Assembly: GCA_937886445.1 (NCBI GenBank) | Contig: CALGBY010000111.1 | Span: 1 to 64,000, forward strand | Length of the DNA: 64,000 bases | DNA from: an uncultured Clostridia bacterium | GTDB lineage: Bacteria > Bacillota > Clostridia > Christensenellales > Aristaeellaceae | Direction: 5' to 3' | In this document: one piece after another, positions 6,978 through 15,634 of the stretch | Layout of the letters: the number at the start of each line of letters is the position of its first letter | How positions within the stretch are numbered: position 1 is the stretch's first letter | Translations under genes and position numbers: made by a program | The notes under the pieces: generated by a model | Told to the model about the DNA's origin: nothing | The model's database searches: none | Seen by the model: only the letters and a program-made list of their open reading frames with translations

Positions 6978-9161
6978 TTGACAGATATCAGCAAACCGGT
7001 CACCCGGAAGGATCATGACAGCAAAATGAGCGGCCGGGAGATCTACACCGGAGATTATGAGACCGCGCTGGACGGCGGCGAGCTTCTGGAAGCCGCCCTT
7101 GCCCGCACGGCCTTTGCGCACGCGGAAATATTAAAGATCACCGTTCCGGAGCTTCCGGAGGGGTATACATGGGTAAGCGCGGCGGATGTGAAGCGCAATG
7201 TTTCCTACTACCCGCTCAACGATACCGAGCTGGTCCTGACAAAAGAGCAGGCAGAGAAGATCAAAAACAGTATGCCGCTTTTTGCGGACCGTTTTTCCGA
7301 ATACGCCGGGCAGCCGATCGGGCTGATCGCCGGAAAAGACAGGAAGACCGCGAAGCAGCTTGCGGCGAAGGTCACGATCGAATACCGCGAGCTTCCCGCC
7401 GTGACACGCCTTGAAAACAGCACCGAAGCCATCACGGAATATAACAGAACGCTGGGAGACCCGGACGCGGCCTTCCTCGAGGCTGATTTCGTGTATGAAG
7501 GATCCTTTTCCACCGGGCGTCAGTATCAGGCTTATCTTGAGACCCACGGCATCATCGCGGAGCCCGTCCGGGACGGCGGCCTGTACATCCACGGCAGCAT
7601 GCAGTGCCCCTTCACCGTGCGCGAGGGCGTGTGCTATACGCTGGGGCTGGACACGGACAGAGTGCGCGTGCGTCAGGACGCCACAGGCGGAGCCTTCGGC
7701 GGCAAGGAGGATTTTCCCAGCCAGATCGCGCCTCAGGCCGCGGCAGCCGCGCTGAAGACCGGCAAAGCGGTACGCCTCATGCTGGACAGAAGAGAGGATA
7801 TCCAGTACGCCTATAAACGCCATCCCTCCCTCACCCGCATCCGCGCTGCGGTAAAGGACGGGCTTGTGACCGCGATGGATATCGACGGTATGCTGGATGC
7901 CGGCGCGTATCTTGTTGCCTCCGGCGATGTTACGATGCGTTACATCACCACCTTCCCCGGCGTATACTCCATACCCAACCTGAAGGTAAGAGCACGCGCC
8001 ATGAAGACAAACACACCGCCCACCGGCGCCTTCCGCGGTTTCGGCGGGCCGCAGGCGGAGTTTGCCGTGGAAATGCTCATGAGCCATCTGGCGGATGAGC
8101 TGGGCGAAAATGAACTGGCCTTCAAAGCGCGGCACATGGCCCGCAAAGGCACCTGTACGCCCACGGGCGGCGAATACCCCTTTGATATCCCCCTGCCTGA
8201 AATGATCCGGATGGCGGAGGAAGCCACCTCCTACAGCGAGCTGCGCGAAAAATACGCCCATATTCCCTACGGCAGGCTGAAAAACGGCATCGGGATCGCC
8301 TTTGCCAATCACGGCTCCCCTCTTTGCGGCAATACGGAATGGGGCCTCATCCGCCCCACCGTGCGCATGAAAAAGCATCGGGACGGCACAGTGGACCTGT
8401 ATACCGGCCAGGCGGAGCTGGGTCAGGGCGTGCGTACAGCCTTTGCGAAGATCGCCGCAGCGGTACTTGAGATCCCGTTTGAAAAGATCAACACCTATTA
8501 CCCGGATTCCGACGAGACCGCTCCCACCGGCCCCACTGCCGCCTCAAGAAGTGTGACCGCCGTCGGCAAAACGGTGGAGGGTGCCGCGCGCAGGCTGAAG
8601 GCGGAATGGAAGGAAAACGAAGAGCAGGAGGTAAGCTTTACCTATACAAGGCCGCCGTCTTCCGCGGATTTTGACCCCATAGCAATGACAGGGCGTCAAT
8701 ATGACGATTATTCCTGGAGCGTGGTGGTGGTAAAGGTGCAGGCGGATATCCTGACGGGCAATGTGCGCATCCTGTCAGCTCACGGAATATATAATCTGGG
8801 TACGCTCATTGATGAAAACATCCTGCGCGGGCAGATGGAGGGCGGCCTGCTGCAGGCGCTGGGCTACTGCGCCTCCGAGCGTATGGTGATCGGCGATAAC
8901 GGAAAAATGTTCAACACCGCCTTCGCGGATTATCATATCCCGTCCGCTACCGATGTACCCGTTCTTTCGGTGGACTTTGAAAAAACGCCCTATCCGGACG
9001 GCCCGCTGGGCGCTAAGGGTGCAGGCGAAATACCGCTGGTGGGAGTTGCCGCGGCATTTGTAAGAGCAGTAGAGCAGGCGCTCGGGCAGGTGAAGCCGGT
9101 AAAGCTGAACAGCATCCCGCTCGTGCCCGAAGCCGTGCTGGAAGCGCTGACCGGGAGGTAA
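6978..9161 (+). CDS. Molybdenum hydroxylase large subunit (xanthine dehydrogenase XdhA/CoxL type)
   Basis: A 727-residue molybdopterin-binding subunit, near the normal 730-790. An N-terminal Ald_Xan_dh domain is followed by the cofactor-binding half with TGGAFGGKED near 235-244, GAFRGFGGPQ near 350-359, GQAELGQGV near 475-483 and the C-terminal GAKGAGE (678-684). Glu684 matches the glutamate that deprotonates the Mo-bound hydroxyl in this family. The enzyme hydroxylates a heterocycle or aldehyde with water; purines are a likely but unproven substrate. The start is a TTG with GGAGG 6 bases upstream. The next two genes encode the iron-sulfur and FAD subunits, giving a complete three-subunit enzyme. 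No in-frame TGA that might encode selenocysteine is present. Confidence 0.92.
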   Translation: MTDISKPVTRKDHDSKMSGREIYTGDYETALDGGELLEAALARTAFAHAEILKITVPELPEGYTWVSAADVKRNVSYYPLNDTELVLTKEQAEKIKNSMPLFADRFSEYAGQPIGLIAGKDRKTAKQLAAKVTIEYRELPAVTRLENSTEAITEYNRTLGDPDAAFLEADFVYEGSFSTGRQYQAYLETHGIIAEPVRDGGLYIHGSMQCPFTVREGVCYTLGLDTDRVRVRQDATGGAFGGKEDFPSQIAPQAAAAALKTGKAVRLMLDRREDIQYAYKRHPSLTRIRAAVKDGLVTAMDIDGMLDAGAYLVASGDVTMRYITTFPGVYSIPNLKVRARAMKTNTPPTGAFRGFGGPQAEFAVEMLMSHLADELGENELAFKARHMARKGTCTPTGGEYPFDIPLPEMIRMAEEATSYSELREKYAHIPYGRLKNGIGIAFANHGSPLCGNTEWGLIRPTVRMKKHRDGTVDLYTGQAELGQGVRTAFAKIAAAVLEIPFEKINTYYPDSDETAPTGPTAASRSVTAVGKTVEGAARRLKAEWKENEEQEVSFTYTRPPSSADFDPIAMTGRQYDDYSWSVVVVKVQADILTGNVRILSAHGIYNLGTLIDENILRGQMEGGLLQALGYCASERMVIGDNGKMFNTAFADYHIPSATDVPVLSVDFEKTPYPDGPLGAKGAGEIPLVGVAAAFVRAVEQALGQVKPVKLNSIPLVPEAVLEALTGR

Positions 9162-9165
9162 CAGA

Positions 9166-9639
9166 ATGGACAGCTTTGAATTTATCCTGAACGGAAAAGC
9201 CGTTCAATACACAGGCAGCGCGGAAGACCGGCTGCTGGATATCCTGCGCGATACATACGGCCTCAAATCCGTCAAATGCGGATGCAGGGAAGGTGAATGC
9301 GGCGCCTGCGCGGTCATATTGAACGGCAGACTGGTCAATTCCTGTCTGGTATCCGCCGGGGCGCTCGCGGGAGACAGCGTGACTACGCTGGAGGGCTACA
9401 GGGAAACGGAAAAATTCCGCGTAATGGACAGAGCGTTCGCCGAATGCTCCGCGGTACAGTGCGGTTTCTGCACGCCGGGCATGATCATGGCGGCCGAATG
9501 CATCCTGAGCGAGCATCCCCACCCCACAGAGGAACAGATCCGTGTCGGCATTTCCGGCAATCTGTGCCGCTGCACCGGCTATAACGCCATTGTCAGGGCG
9601 ATCCGGAAAGCGGCGGAGGAGGGAGAAGGCCTATGGTAA
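9166..9639 (+). CDS. Molybdenum hydroxylase [2Fe-2S] subunit
   Basis: A 157-residue protein with two [2Fe-2S] clusters. The N-terminal plant-ferredoxin-type cluster uses Cys40, Cys45, Cys48 and Cys60. The C-terminal helical cluster uses Cys99, Cys102, Cys134 and Cys136 in CGFCTPG and CRCTGY. It passes electrons from the molybdenum site to FAD. Length and motif spacing are those of the family. It starts 4 bases after the large-subunit stop and overlaps the FAD subunit by 7 bases. Confidence 0.95.
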   Translation: MDSFEFILNGKAVQYTGSAEDRLLDILRDTYGLKSVKCGCREGECGACAVILNGRLVNSCLVSAGALAGDSVTTLEGYRETEKFRVMDRAFAECSAVQCGFCTPGMIMAAECILSEHPHPTEEQIRVGISGNLCRCTGYNAIVRAIRKAAEEGEGLW

Positions 9640-10469
9640 ACTACCGGATCCCCGCTTCTCTCACGGAAGCGCTTGAGCTGATGAAAAACGGAAACTGGCT
9701 TCCCTACGCCGGCGGAACGGATATCAACTGCGCGTGTATTTCCGGGCGTGATCTGCTGTTTATCGGCAAGCTTGATGAACTGAGGCAGATCAGAAAAGAC
9801 GGCGAATACATCCGCATCGGCGCGGCGGTCACCTTTTCGGAGGCGGAAAGGAGCCCGCTCGTTCCCGAGATCATGAAGGCCGCGATCCGGAAGTTGGCCG
9901 GGCCCGCGATACGCAATGTGGGCACCTTCGGCGGAAACCTGGCCAACGGTTCGGGCAAGGCGGACAGCGCGCTGGTGGATCTGGTGCTGGACGCGAAGCT
10001 GCGTATCTGTTCCGCGGACGGGGAACGGCTGGCGGACGCCACGCGGTTCTATCACGCCCGCAAGGATGTGGACCTGAAAAGCGGCGAGCTGATCACCGAG
10101 ATCCTGATCCCCGACAGGACATGGTATATCAATTACTATTACGATAAGGTAAGCGTACGCACCTCCATCGCCATTTCCAATATTTCCGTCGCTTCGGTAT
10201 GGAATGTTCAGGGCGGCGTATTGAGGGATTTTGCCCTCGCCGTCGGTTCCGCTACGGATATTCCCATTCGGTGCACCGACATTGAGCAGGAGATACGCGG
10301 AAAAACACTGCAGGAGATCGCGCAGATCAAGGACCGGCTGCTCACCGGCTACATCAAGACCCTTGAGCTTCCGCTGGACCGCACAGGGATACGCTACCGC
10401 AGACAGGTATGCTACCGCCTGCTCAACTACCTGATCAACGAAGAATTCACCCCTATTGCAACCGACTGA
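9633..10469 (+). CDS. Molybdenum hydroxylase FAD-binding subunit
   Basis: A 278-residue CO-dehydrogenase/xanthine-dehydrogenase-type flavoprotein. Flavin-binding motifs AGGTDI (26-31) and TFGGNLANGS (98-107) are intact, followed by the CODH_flav_C domain. It takes electrons from the two Fe-S clusters and hands them to NAD+ or another acceptor. The subunit order here is molybdenum, iron-sulfur, FAD. The gene overlaps the previous one and ends just before a strong terminator, which closes the operon. Confidence 0.93.
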   Translation: MVNYRIPASLTEALELMKNGNWLPYAGGTDINCACISGRDLLFIGKLDELRQIRKDGEYIRIGAAVTFSEAERSPLVPEIMKAAIRKLAGPAIRNVGTFGGNLANGSGKADSALVDLVLDAKLRICSADGERLADATRFYHARKDVDLKSGELITEILIPDRTWYINYYYDKVSVRTSIAISNISVASVWNVQGGVLRDFALAVGSATDIPIRCTDIEQEIRGKTLQEIAQIKDRLLTGYIKTLELPLDRTGIRYRRQVCYRLLNYLINEEFTPIATD

Positions 10470-10483
10470 TCCCGTACAGGCTT

Positions 10484-10510
10484 CTCCGCCCGTCCCGGGC
10501 GGAGATTTTT
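10484..10510 (+). terminator. Terminator of the molybdenum hydroxylase operon
   Basis: The perfect 9-bp stem CTCCGCCCG / CGGGCGGAG has a TCC loop and is followed by ATTTTT. Confidence 0.85.
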
Positions 10511-10531
10511 CAGCAATGGAGGAACGCATAC

Positions 10532-11161
10532 ATGAAGGATCAGATCTATCCCCGTGAAAACCAGAACGACCGGCAGACGGTCTATCTGAAAAATGTGATC
10601 ACCGATCCGGATATCAGCGTGGGAGATTATACGATCTATAACGATTTTGAACAGGACCCGCGCGATTTTGAGAAAAACTGCGTGCTGTATCATTACCCCG
10701 TCAATCACGACAAGCTGGTGATCGGCCGTTTCTGTTCCATCGCCTGCGGCGTGCGTTTTCTGTTTACCTCCGCAAACCACAGGCCGGATGCCCTTACGAC
10801 CTATACCTTCCCCATCTTCTTTGATGAATGGGGTAAGGATCCCGCCGGGGTGACCCGCGCCTGGCATAACAAGGGCGGCATCACGGTGGGCAACGATGTA
10901 TGGATCGGCTACCATGCCGTATTGCTTTCCGGCATCACGGTGGGCGACGGCGCGGTCATCGCCGCGGGCGCGGTGGTCACAAAGGATGTACCGCCCTATA
11001 CGATCGTGGGCGGCATGCCCGCGCGCGTGATACGCAGGCGCTTTTCCGATGAGGTAACAGAAAAGCTTGAGGCGCTCCGGTGGTGGGACTGGCCTGAGGA
11101 CAGGATCCGCCGCAACCTGGACGCGCTGCCGAGCGGAGACATATCAAAGCTGACAGAATGA
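10532..11161 (+). CDS. Vat/CatB-type xenobiotic O-acetyltransferase
   Basis: A 209-residue left-handed beta-helix acetyltransferase closely resembling Vat streptogramin A acetyltransferases and CatB chloramphenicol acetyltransferases. It shares the LYHYP start of the helix, the IGRFCSI hexapeptide, ANHR with the catalytic His83, IGNDVWIG-type coils near 118-127 and the WWDWP segment near 184-188. These enzymes inactivate a hydroxyl-bearing drug with acetyl-CoA. Real resistance is not shown; many commensals carry such genes with unknown substrates. The ATG at 10532 has GGAGG about 9 bases upstream and follows directly on the terminator of the operon before. I see no consensus promoter of its own. 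Codon use matches its neighbours, so there is no sign of recent transfer. Confidence 0.88.
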   Translation: MKDQIYPRENQNDRQTVYLKNVITDPDISVGDYTIYNDFEQDPRDFEKNCVLYHYPVNHDKLVIGRFCSIACGVRFLFTSANHRPDALTTYTFPIFFDEWGKDPAGVTRAWHNKGGITVGNDVWIGYHAVLLSGITVGDGAVIAAGAVVTKDVPPYTIVGGMPARVIRRRFSDEVTEKLEALRWWDWPEDRIRRNLDALPSGDISKLTE

Positions 11162-11202
11162 TCCGGACATAGGTACTGCCTGGATCTGTGAAAGGATCGC
11201 TT

Positions 11203-11946
11203 ATGACACAGCTCATTTCCCCTCTCGCATCGCCCTTTCTTTTGAAGGGCGGCTCTACCGGCGTGCTTTTGCTGCACGGCTTTACCGGCACACCGGCAGA
11301 ATTGCTGCCGCTCGGCCGCATACTGAACGCGGCGGGCTATACCGTGCTGTGCCCCCTTCTGCCCGGCCACGGGACCACGCCGGACCATCTTGCCGGCTGC
11401 CGCGCCGAGGACTGGATACAGGCCGCGGAAGCTGCGCTGGAAGAGCTTCGTACCTATTGCAGCCGGGTATTCTGCTGCGGCCTCAGTATGGGCGGCTGCC
11501 TGTCCCTGCTTCTTGCGCAAAAGAAGGATCCTTCCGGCTGCATCTCTCTTGCTTCGCCGATGGCGGCCAAAAACAGGCTGGCGGTACTGGCGCCTCTGCT
11601 TGCTCCCTTTGTGAAGGAGGTCAAAAAAGGAGCCGGTATCCACAACGGCAGAGATCCCGAATACGATGTCTGCTACGATGTGATGCCGGTCAAGGGCATA
11701 AGGGAGCTGAACAGGGTCATGAAAATGAGCAGAGAGGCGCTGAGCGGCATTTCCTGTCCGCTGCTGTGTGTACAAAGCAAAAAGGATGAGGCGATCGCTC
11801 CCCAAAGCATCGACATCATTCTCAGAGAAGCCGGCAGCGCGGTACGGGAACGCTTCATGCTTGAAAACGCTCCGCATGTATGCACCCTGTCGGAGGACCT
11901 CGACAGGGTAGCCGGGCGGATCATTCAGTTTATACAGAAATACTGA
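11203..11946 (+). CDS. Alpha/beta hydrolase, carboxylesterase/thioesterase type (Est30-like)
   Basis: A 247-residue serine hydrolase. The oxyanion segment LLLHGFTGTP lies at 22-31, the nucleophile elbow GLSMGG at 93-98 (Ser95), and Asp195 and His225 complete a plausible triad. Length and order of elements fit the short Bacillus Est30/YvaK group that cleaves small carboxylic esters or monoacylglycerols. The ATG at 11203 is chosen because AAAGGA lies 6 bases before it; a GTG at 11188 has no ribosome site. It follows the acetyltransferase by 41 bases on the same strand and may share its transcript. Confidence 0.87.
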   Translation: MTQLISPLASPFLLKGGSTGVLLLHGFTGTPAELLPLGRILNAAGYTVLCPLLPGHGTTPDHLAGCRAEDWIQAAEAALEELRTYCSRVFCCGLSMGGCLSLLLAQKKDPSGCISLASPMAAKNRLAVLAPLLAPFVKEVKKGAGIHNGRDPEYDVCYDVMPVKGIRELNRVMKMSREALSGISCPLLCVQSKKDEAIAPQSIDIILREAGSAVRERFMLENAPHVCTLSEDLDRVAGRIIQFIQKY

Positions 11947-12003
11947 AAATATCCGGTCATACGGCATAAGATGACGCGTCAAAATGTTACAATTTTTACA
12001 AAT

Positions 12004-12058
12004 ATATTACAGAATTTCGTAATATTTGCTTGACACCGGCAGGCGCTTGCTATAGAAT
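12004..12058 (+). promoter_or_regulatory. Consensus promoter with an upstream AT-rich inverted repeat
   Basis: TTGACA (12030-12035), 17 bases, TAGAAT (12053-12058) make a near-ideal sigma-A promoter for the surface protein gene at 12123. Just upstream lies the inverted repeat ATATTAC (12004-12010) / GTAATAT (12019-12025). The preceding 20 bases hold two more TTACA words, so an activator or repressor site is likely. The regulator is unknown. Confidence 0.75.
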
Positions 12059-12122
12059 AGAAAGAGAAATATCATTTTTCTCCGTTGCGGCGTATGCCGC
12101 AGCCCGGAAGGAGGGTTTGGGC

Positions 12123-14096
12123 ATGACATCTGCCCGTGTTTACAGAGTATCTCTCATTACAGTAGTCATGATGCTGCTGCTCGCGCTTCCCGTACTGGCC
12201 TTTGCCGCTGGCCCCGAAGGCGAAATAAGCGTTACCCCCGGTATCGTGAGCGCCGTGGGTGAAAAGGTCACGCTGAAGGTGACCGTGACCAATAATGACG
12301 GAGACATGGAGTTTCCCGTCTCGCTTACCGACAGCAATGACACCGTATTCACCGAATTCGGAAACAACGGCGAAGCGCTGCTCAAAAACGGTGAAAGCGT
12401 ATCCTGCGAGATCCCCTATGAGGTAACGCAGAAGGATCTGAGCGACGGCGGCATCAAGCTGCTGATCAAATACACCAAAACCGTGAACGGCGAACCGGAA
12501 AACTATCAGAAGTCGCTCACCGCGCCGATCAAGCTGGACGGGGAGATCACCGAGCTTTCCGTAAACCGCACAGTGTCCACCGAGCTCGCGCGTCAGGGCG
12601 ATACCGTGATCGTGACCTATGAGCTGAAGAATAACGGCACCGTGCCGATGACCGGTATCAAGATCCAGGAAACCATCGCGGCCACTCCGATGACGGTCAA
12701 ATCCCTTGAGCCCGGGCAGAAGCAGGTCGTTTCCTTCTCCGCCAAAATGGGCAGCAAGGATCTGACCAGCTCCGCCGAGATCCGCTACAAGGCAAACGGT
12801 ACGGATGAGATCTGCACCGTTCCTCAGCAGGTGATCCCCTGCGGCGTTCCCAACCTTTCCATTCACCTCTCCTGCAAGGAAGATAACGTGAATGTGGGCG
12901 AGGAAGCCACCATCATCGTCACCTTTGAAAACAAGGGCAACATCTCCTACAGCGATATCACCGTAACGGAAGATAAAAACGGGGAAATGTTTACCGGCCT
13001 TTCCGTTGCCGCGAATTCCACCGTATCTTTTGAAAAGGCCTATGTGATGAACGGCCCTTCCGAATTCAATGTGACGGCTAATCTGCACGATAACACCGGA
13101 AAAACCAGCACCCTGAAGGCCTCCGCGCCGCTTACCGTAAACGCCTATGACCCGGATAAGACCATCCTGCTCTCGTTGAGCCTTTCAAGCGACAAGGCAC
13201 AGGCACCCATATTCCCTGCCGAGCTGGTCTTCACCCTGGAGATCACCAACAACAGCAATGTGACCGCGAAAAACATCACCGTGTACTACGGCAGCAAAAA
13301 AATCACCACCGTAAGCACGCTGGAACCCGGCAAGAGCACCACGGTACAGCGCTCTGTGACCGCTTCCGCCGCCGGCACTTTCGCCTTTACGGCCACCTGC
13401 CAGGATGAACTGAAGAACAAGCTGACCTTCTCAAGCAACGAGATCAAGATCAAGAAGGGCAAGCAAAAGGATACCGCCACCGCGGCCCCCACACTGATCG
13501 CCTATCCCGCCTCCCCCGTTCCGTACGCGCAGTGGGAAGAGCAGAAGCTGGCCCAGTCGGAGCTGCAGCCCAAGGATAACACGGTGGAAACACTGAAGGA
13601 TCAGGAAAAGATCCTCACCTATGCCTCCTACGCGCTGGCCGCGCTGGCCGGAGCCGCTCTGGTACTGCTCATCGTTACCGTGATCATGCGCATCAAAAAC
13701 CACGCGCACAACAAAAAGGTATACGACAGCATGGAACTGAACGCCCTGAGAGACTGCAAGCAGGTATCAGATCACAGTGATAACGGTGAGGACGATAAAA
13801 AGGGTATCCCCGATGAAGAAGTAAAGAAGCGCGTCTACCATGACGATGAGCCCAATGTGAATATGGAAGACGACAGCCTCACCGTGGGCGCCGCTCCTGC
13901 CGGAGACGGAACAGGAGCCTGGCAGATAAAGCGTGAAAACACCGCCGAAAAGCCGCTGCATTCCTCCGATTTCAAGCCTGCCCGCGAAGCGGATACCGCT
14001 TCCACGCCGCTGAACCTGAAACGGAACAGCGCGAACCCCGCCCTGAGGGCAAAGGAACGCCACGCGGTAGAGCATAAGAACAGCGAAGAAGAATAA
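12123..14096 (+). CDS. Membrane-anchored surface protein with CARDB-like repeats
   Basis: A 657-residue protein. A signal peptide covers about residues 1-31 (cleavage after LAFAA). Several 100-110-residue beta-sandwich repeats follow, each with an NNG-type turn and a LEPGQK/GESV-like strand start, resembling CARDB/DUF11 cell-adhesion domains. A single membrane segment lies near 499-523, and a charged, polar cytoplasmic tail of about 130 residues ends the protein. The topology is thus a large outside part with the tail inside. Function is unknown; such proteins often scaffold or adhere. The start at 12123 has GGAGG just ahead; a longer open frame reaches back through the promoter and is not coding. 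The unstructured tail inside the cell is unusual for a CARDB protein and could interact with cytoplasmic partners. Confidence 0.8.
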   Translation: MTSARVYRVSLITVVMMLLLALPVLAFAAGPEGEISVTPGIVSAVGEKVTLKVTVTNNDGDMEFPVSLTDSNDTVFTEFGNNGEALLKNGESVSCEIPYEVTQKDLSDGGIKLLIKYTKTVNGEPENYQKSLTAPIKLDGEITELSVNRTVSTELARQGDTVIVTYELKNNGTVPMTGIKIQETIAATPMTVKSLEPGQKQVVSFSAKMGSKDLTSSAEIRYKANGTDEICTVPQQVIPCGVPNLSIHLSCKEDNVNVGEEATIIVTFENKGNISYSDITVTEDKNGEMFTGLSVAANSTVSFEKAYVMNGPSEFNVTANLHDNTGKTSTLKASAPLTVNAYDPDKTILLSLSLSSDKAQAPIFPAELVFTLEITNNSNVTAKNITVYYGSKKITTVSTLEPGKSTTVQRSVTASAAGTFAFTATCQDELKNKLTFSSNEIKIKKGKQKDTATAAPTLIAYPASPVPYAQWEEQKLAQSELQPKDNTVETLKDQEKILTYASYALAALAGAALVLLIVTVIMRIKNHAHNKKVYDSMELNALRDCKQVSDHSDNGEDDKKGIPDEEVKKRVYHDDEPNVNMEDDSLTVGAAPAGDGTGAWQIKRENTAEKPLHSSDFKPAREADTASTPLNLKRNSANPALRAKERHAVEHKNSEEE

Positions 14097-14103
14097 ACTT
14101 ACA

Positions 14104-14134
14104 AACGCCTCCGTGCCGCACGGAGGCGTTCTTT
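14104..14134 (+). terminator. Terminator of the surface protein gene
   Basis: A perfect 12-bp stem (AACGCCTCCGTG / CACGGAGGCGTT) with a 3-base loop is followed by CTTT. Confidence 0.88.
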
Positions 14135-14166
14135 ATAAAACAGCGCCCCGGTTTTCCGGAGCGCTG
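14134..14166 (-). terminator. Terminator of the aminotransferase gene
   Basis: CAGCGC-x-CCGG, a TTTT loop and CCGG-x-GCGCTG pair at 14141-14166. On the minus strand the stem is followed by TTTTATA. It lies back to back with the plus-strand terminator. Confidence 0.82.
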
Positions 14167-14232
14167 CTTTCATATACCGTTTTATCATGTTCACACCCTG
14201 TCTGCCCCGACAGAGCAGGCCGGCGTGCGTCT

Positions 14233-15468
14233 TTATCCCTGCTGACGGCGGGCGTTTTCCGCGCTCAGCATCCCCAGATAATCGCCGATCTTATGCATCG
14301 CCTCGCGCAGTACATTTGCCTCGGGCAGCATCACGATGCGGAAATGATCATGCTCGGGATATCCGAAGCCGGTACCGGGCACAATGAGCACATGCTTTTC
14401 CTTGAGCAGGCCCATGCCGAACGCGTGATCGTCCGTAATGCCGAAGCGCCTGATATCCATTTTGGGAAACAGGTAGAACGCCGCGCTGTTGGGCACAGCG
14501 CTCAGGCCCTCGATACGGTTTACCTCCTCCTGCACAGCCTTGCTCTGCTCATACAGGCGGCCGCCGGGCAGCATCATCTCCCGCGTGCTTTCCTCATCCT
14601 CCAGCGCGGCGGGGATCACGACCTGTGTAAGCACATTTCCGCACAGGCGCATGGAGCACAGGCGTTCCAGCGCGTCGCGTACGGTATCCAGTTCCCCGTT
14701 GCGGCTGCTCAACACCGCCCAGCCGCAGCGGAAGCCGCAGATGATATGGCTCTTGCTCAGGCCGTTGCAGGTGATCACAGGCAGGTCGGGAGCCAGGGCG
14801 GCGCAGCTGTCATGCACCTGTCCCTCCCCCAGCAGAAGCCGGTCATAGATCTCATCACTGATCACAAGCAGATGATGCTTTCTAGCCAGCTCCAGCATTT
14901 TTTCCACCACCTCGCGCGGATAGAGCGCGCCGGTGGGGTTATTGGGGTTGATGACCAGTAAAGCCTTGGTGCGGCTGTTGATCTTATTCTCCATATCCTG
15001 AAGATCGGGATACCAGCACTGCTCCTCATCACAGCGGTACAGTACAGGTCTCGCTCCGGCCAGAATAGCGCCATTGCTCCACAGGGAGTAGTTCGGGCAG
15101 GGCATCAGCACTTCATCACCGGGGTCCAGCGCGGCAAGACATACCATCTGCGCGATCTCGCTTACACCGTTTCCGATAAAGATATCACTGTCTGTGACAT
15201 TGTCAAAGCCCTTGCCGCGATGATAGCACAGTATCGCCGCTCTTGCCTGCGGCATGCCTCTGCTGTCGCAATAGCCCACAGCGCGGTCCAGGTTTTCAAG
15301 CAGTGCTTCCCGCACGCTGTCGGGCATGGAAAAGCCGAAAGCGGCAGGGTTGCCTGTGTTGAGACGGAGCACCTTTATGCCCTGCTGCTGCATACGCAGC
15401 GTTTCCTGATACAAAGGTCCCCTTATATCGGAATGCACATGATCCATTCTTTTCGCGCAGAAATCCAT
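14233..15468 (-). CDS. Class I/II aminotransferase, alanine aminotransferase (AlaT)-like
   Basis: A 411-residue fold-type I PLP enzyme. NPNNPTG (174-180), the PLP-ring Asp205 and the Schiff-base Lys239 in NGLSKSHIICG are intact, with the C-terminal phosphate- and carboxylate-binding Arg region. The nearest known group is AlaT/YfdZ-type alanine or broad aminotransferases, which link pyruvate and glutamate. The exact amino donor cannot be read. The ATG at 15468 has GGAGAA 7 bases upstream. It is a single-gene unit with its own promoter and terminator. Confidence 0.88.
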   Translation of the reverse strand: MDFCAKRMDHVHSDIRGPLYQETLRMQQQGIKVLRLNTGNPAAFGFSMPDSVREALLENLDRAVGYCDSRGMPQARAAILCYHRGKGFDNVTDSDIFIGNGVSEIAQMVCLAALDPGDEVLMPCPNYSLWSNGAILAGARPVLYRCDEEQCWYPDLQDMENKINSRTKALLVINPNNPTGALYPREVVEKMLELARKHHLLVISDEIYDRLLLGEGQVHDSCAALAPDLPVITCNGLSKSHIICGFRCGWAVLSSRNGELDTVRDALERLCSMRLCGNVLTQVVIPAALEDEESTREMMLPGGRLYEQSKAVQEEVNRIEGLSAVPNSAAFYLFPKMDIRRFGITDDHAFGMGLLKEKHVLIVPGTGFGYPEHDHFRIVMLPEANVLREAMHKIGDYLGMLSAENARRQQG

Positions 15469-15505
15469 CCTGATCTTCTCCGTTCATAAAGTATACCAAT
15501 TGTAT

Positions 15506-15534
15506 ATTTTACACCCGTTCAAAGGGCTTTACAA
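15506..15534 (-). promoter_or_regulatory. Promoter of the aminotransferase gene
   Basis: Read on the minus strand: TTGTAA (15534-15529), 17 bases, TAAAAT (15511-15506). Confidence 0.55.
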
Positions 15535-15589
15535 TACAAAATCGCAAAAAGCATATAAATACCGCTGTTTTCCGGCGGAACACCGGTAT

Positions 15590-15619
15590 AAAAAGCGCGC
15601 CCCGGAAAACCGGGGCGCG
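15590..15619 (-). terminator. Terminator of the ABC exporter pair
   Basis: The perfect 10-bp stem CGCGCCCCGG / CCGGGGCGCG at 15596-15619 is followed on the minus strand by CTTTTTATA. Confidence 0.88.
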
Positions 15620-15634
15620 TAACGCGCACGGAGA

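Noticed and set aside
6978..9161. A selenium-dependent molybdenum hydroxylase operon
   Set aside because: No selD, yqeB or yqeC-like gene is near and there is no in-frame TGA, so the selenium-dependent type is not supported.
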